DNA of 64,000 nt. Source: Miniphocaeibacter sp964345925 (lineage in GTDB: Bacteria > Bacillota > Clostridia > Tissierellales > Peptoniphilaceae). Under the pieces are notes generated by a model, which saw nothing but the letters and a program-made list of their open reading frames with translations, was not told where the DNA came from and did no database searches. The stretch covers positions 1 through 64,000 of the forward strand of contig CAYFSP010000005.1 in assembly GCA_964345925.1 (NCBI GenBank). The letters are read 5' to 3'. Position numbers and translations under genes: made by a program. Below are positions 61,463-64,000 of the stretch, in pieces (the stretch's first letter is position 1; each line of letters begins with the position of its first letter).

Positions 61463-62902
61463 TTGAATAAAGGAAATTCAAAAAATAAAAGTGAATCACT
61501 TTTTGTAATGGATAGTAATCCAAGTTTTGGTAAATGTTTACCAATATCATTACAACATTTATTAGCGATGATTGTAGGTAATACTCTACCATCAATCGTA
61601 TTAGCAGGAATTTTAGCATCTAAGGGAGAATTTACTCCTCAAAATGAAATAAACTTAATACAAGCAGGTATGTTCATAGCTGCAATAGCAACATTTTTAC
61701 AGTTGATACCAGTATTTACAGTTGGAGCAAAATTACCGGTTATAATGGGGGTTTCATTTGCCTATATACCAGTTATTGCAGATATTGGTGGAAAGTTTGG
61801 TATTGAAGCTATTATGGGTGCACAGATATGTGGTGGTATAGCAGCTTGTTTAGTTGGTATATTCATAGGAAAGATTAGAAAGTACTTCCCACCAATAGTT
61901 TCAGGAACAGTTGTACTTACAATCGGTTTATCACTATATTCAGTAGCACTTAACTATATGGCTGGTGGTACGAACGTTGGTAGAATGGCAGGACAGCCAA
62001 CAGCACAACCTTTTGGACATTGGAGATTCTGGGTTGTTGCTTTAATAACGCTTATAGTAGTGTTGGTTTGTAATATGTTTGCAAAGGGATATTTAAAACT
62101 TGCTGCAATTTTAGCAGGTATTATAGTAGGTTACTTAGTGGCATTTGCATTTGATACATTTTTACCACCATTAACAAATGAAGCTGGTGACGTTATAAAA
62201 ATGATCAACTTTGATAAACTTGCCGCATCGGATTGGATATCATTGCCGAAGATTTTACCATATGGTTTTGCTTGGGAATCAGGAGCTATAATAACATTAG
62301 TAGTAATGTTTATAGTAAATGCAGTTCAAGCAGTAGGAGATTTATCAGGAACAACGATTGGTGGTCTTGATAGAGAACCAACAGATAAAGAAATTCGTGG
62401 TGGAATTTTAGCTTCTGGAATTATGTCAGTAGTTGGTTCATTTATAGGTGCATTACCAGCAGCAACTTACAGCCAAAATGTTGGTATAGTTTCTATGACT
62501 AAAGTTGTATCTTTAAAAGTATTTAAAATATGTGCAGGATTTATATTAGCAGCAGCTTTCTTACCTAAATTTGGTGCTTTAATGCTTACAGTACCTCAAG
62601 CTGTAATAGGAGGAGCTACAGTTTCCGTATTTGCTCAAATTACAATGAGTGGTATGAAACTGATAACATCAGAAGAGCTTTCTATAAGAAATTCTACAAT
62701 AGTAGGACTTGGTGTTGCATTAGGAATGGGAGTTACAATGATATCTAAGGATGCATTCTATACATTCCCACAAACTTTCCAAATGGTATTCCTTTCATCA
62801 CCAGTAATATTAGCTACATTAGTAGTATTTGTATTAAATATATTACTACCTCAAAAATCACTTGCAGAAGAACAAGCTGAAAGAGAAGAAATGGAAAAAT
62901 AA
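61463..62902 (+). CDS. NCS2-family purine (xanthine/uric acid) permease
   Basis: The 479-residue permease has about 14 membrane segments and is a proton symporter family member for purine bases. QHLLAMIVGNTLPSIVLAG near 27-45 is the TM1 signature, QAVGDLSGTTIGG near 290 and RGGILASGIMSVVGSFIG near 312 are the substrate-site helix 8/9 motifs, and SQNVGIVSMTKVVS near 338 is helix 10. It probably brings in xanthine or urate for the cluster. The start is TTG with a GGGGG site. Uracil permeases are relatives, but context favours purine. Confidence 0.87.
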   Translation: MNKGNSKNKSESLFVMDSNPSFGKCLPISLQHLLAMIVGNTLPSIVLAGILASKGEFTPQNEINLIQAGMFIAAIATFLQLIPVFTVGAKLPVIMGVSFAYIPVIADIGGKFGIEAIMGAQICGGIAACLVGIFIGKIRKYFPPIVSGTVVLTIGLSLYSVALNYMAGGTNVGRMAGQPTAQPFGHWRFWVVALITLIVVLVCNMFAKGYLKLAAILAGIIVGYLVAFAFDTFLPPLTNEAGDVIKMINFDKLAASDWISLPKILPYGFAWESGAIITLVVMFIVNAVQAVGDLSGTTIGGLDREPTDKEIRGGILASGIMSVVGSFIGALPAATYSQNVGIVSMTKVVSLKVFKICAGFILAAAFLPKFGALMLTVPQAVIGGATVSVFAQITMSGMKLITSEELSIRNSTIVGLGVALGMGVTMISKDAFYTFPQTFQMVFLSSPVILATLVVFVLNILLPQKSLAEEQAEREEMEK

Positions 62903-62913
62903 ATAATAGAATT

Positions 62914-62947
62914 AAACAGTTCAAGTTTACTTGAGCTGTTTTTTTAT
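62914..62947 (+). terminator. Rho-independent terminator after the NCS2 permease
   Basis: A 12-bp stem with one G-T position (62914-62925 with 62930-62941) is followed by a T-run. A TATAAT-like element near 62971 may restart transcription for the next gene. Confidence 0.85.
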
Positions 62948-63007
62948 GAAAAAATAATATAAAAAATGATATAATAGATATAGATTATTAATTAGGAAGG
63001 TGGATAA

Positions 63008-64000
63008 ATGAGTATACTAATTAAAAATATTAAAATATTTAATGGAAAAGATGAATTTATTTCAGATATTTATGCAGAAGATGAAAAAATTTCTGAAATT
63101 GGTTTAAATTTAGAAAAAGAAGCTGATACTATAATAGATGGTACAGGAAAACTTTTGTTACCTGGTGGAATCGATGTCCATACACATTTCAGTCTTGACT
63201 TAGGTGAATTTGTTGCAGTAGATGATTGGGAGACAGGACCAGCAGTTGCAGCTTATGGTGGAACAACGACAGTAGTTGATCATATAGGGTTTTTGAAAAG
63301 AGGTTCTTCATTAAAATCCATGGTGGATAAATATCATGAAATATCTAAGGGAAAACCTATTATTGATTATAGTTTTCATGGTGTAATACAGGAGACAGAA
63401 GACTCCATGATAGATGAAATTGGAGATTTATACGATGATGGCATTACCAGTCTAAAAATGTATTCAACATATGGTGGTAAACTAGAAGACTACCAAATGT
63501 TAAAGGTATTGCAAAAAGCTAAAGAAACGGGTACATTGATATGTGTTCATTGTGAAAACGATGGATCGATTCATCTCTTAAGGGAAGAGTCTGAAAAAGA
63601 AGGTCATTTTACTCCAATATACCATGCAAAAACAAGACCTAATGTAACAGAGGCAGAAACGATTAATAGATTGGCGTACCTTTCAAAAATAGCAGGGGAC
63701 CCTAAATTATATATTGTTCATACTTCTACTAAAGAGGGGTTAGAGGAGATAAAAAAAGCAAGAAGAGATGGCCTTAAAAATATTTACTGTGAAACATGTA
63801 CACAGTATTTAACATTAACAGACGAAAAATATTTAGATCCTATAGAGGGCTTAAAATATATTATGGCACCTCCTTTAAGAAAACAAGATGATGTTGAAGC
63901 TTTATGGAAAGGTATAATAGATGGTGATGTTGACGTTATTGCAACAGATCATTGTCCATTTATGTTTAAAGAGCACAAGTTAAAATACAAAGAGGATTAT
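63008..64000 (+). CDS. hydA: Dihydropyrimidinase/hydantoinase (partial, runs off the right edge)
   Basis: The frame is open for 331 codons to the window end. This cyclic amidohydrolase (ygeZ in the E. coli cluster) opens hydantoin-like rings. Metal ligands His58 and His60 are in GIDVHTHF, the carboxylated lysine is Lys150 in TSLKMYSTYGG, and further ligands are in CVHCEND, IVHTST and ATDHCPF. AGGAAGGTGG precedes the ATG. Roughly 125 residues are missing beyond the edge, judged by family length. In this cluster it would hydrolyse the five-membered ring of a purine-derived intermediate. Confidence 0.9.
   Translation, partial: MSILIKNIKIFNGKDEFISDIYAEDEKISEIGLNLEKEADTIIDGTGKLLLPGGIDVHTHFSLDLGEFVAVDDWETGPAVAAYGGTTTVVDHIGFLKRGSSLKSMVDKYHEISKGKPIIDYSFHGVIQETEDSMIDEIGDLYDDGITSLKMYSTYGGKLEDYQMLKVLQKAKETGTLICVHCENDGSIHLLREESEKEGHFTPIYHAKTRPNVTEAETINRLAYLSKIAGDPKLYIVHTSTKEGLEEIKKARRDGLKNIYCETCTQYLTLTDEKYLDPIEGLKYIMAPPLRKQDDVEALWKGIIDGDVDVIATDHCPFMFKEHKLKYKEDY

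Noticed and set aside
1..64000. CRISPR arrays, tRNA or rRNA genes, insertion sequences, prophage
   Set aside because: No regularly spaced repeats, cloverleaf-like sequences, transposase or phage-type genes were seen on either strand.

Overview
The window comes from a low-GC, anaerobic Bacillota-type chromosome. The AT-rich coding, strong AGGAGG ribosome sites, T-box leader, 6S RNA, HPr with Ser46, HydE and the selenium/molybdenum-linked purine cluster together suggest a Tissierellia/Clostridia-like fermenter. The genus cannot be fixed from sequence reading alone. Nearly all DNA is coding. I see no rRNA, tRNA, CRISPR array, insertion sequence or prophage.

Layout. 1-3.4 kb: a DsrE-like protein, then a sugar locus (class II aldolase, LacI regulator, ribokinase). 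3.6-7.7 kb: a zinc-type macrodomain hydrolase with a small membrane protein, and two tandem OpgB-like phosphoglycerol transferases. 7.8-13.1 kb: aspartate ammonia-lyase with a divergent LysR regulator, an FdhD homologue, HydE and cysteine synthase. 13.1-17.2 kb: a MarR-controlled heterodimeric ABC exporter. 17.3-22 kb: a beta-CASP ribonuclease and a polar amino-acid ABC importer preceded by a T-box. 22.1-35.4 kb: one long glycogen operon (glgB, glgC, glgD, glgA, a glgP homologue, pullulanase, an unknown protein, phosphoglucomutase, a lipoprotein). 35.4-39.4 kb: xpt, then FHA, FtsW/RodA and a PBP. 39.4-45.6 kb: NAD kinase, 6S RNA, YtxH/DUF948 envelope proteins, a lipid kinase, a LacI/CcpA-like regulator, HPr and enzyme I. 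45.7-64 kb: a nitrogen/purine region with a leftward pair of PLP enzymes, a rightward regulatory operon (kinase-like protein, ModE-like protein, sigma54-type AAA+ regulator) and a long rightward cluster ygeX, ygeW, ygeY, arcC, ygfK, ssnA, NCS2 permease and hydantoinase, which runs off the right edge.

How it fits together. The purine cluster imports a purine, opens and strips the ring through hydantoinase and aminohydrolase steps, moves carbamoyl groups (YgeW) to carbamate kinase for ATP, and deaminates 2,3-diaminopropionate (YgeX) to pyruvate and ammonia. The glycogen operon stores and remobilises glucose, but two of its genes look damaged or strongly diverged: glgB has an in-frame UGA and the glgP product has altered active-site motifs.

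Most notable signals: (1) a sigma54-type activator that has lost its Walker A lysine and GAFTGA loop, next to a sigma70-type promoter carrying twin identical palindromes spaced 84 bp apart; (2) the UGA at a conserved glycine of glgB; (3) a degenerate GlgP paralogue; (4) a LacI operator pair, one copy inside its own gene; (5) a large nested MarR operator; (6) an FdhD without its CxxC; (7) a kinase-like protein without its catalytic HxD motif; (8) rho-independent terminators placed directly before ribosome sites inside several operons.
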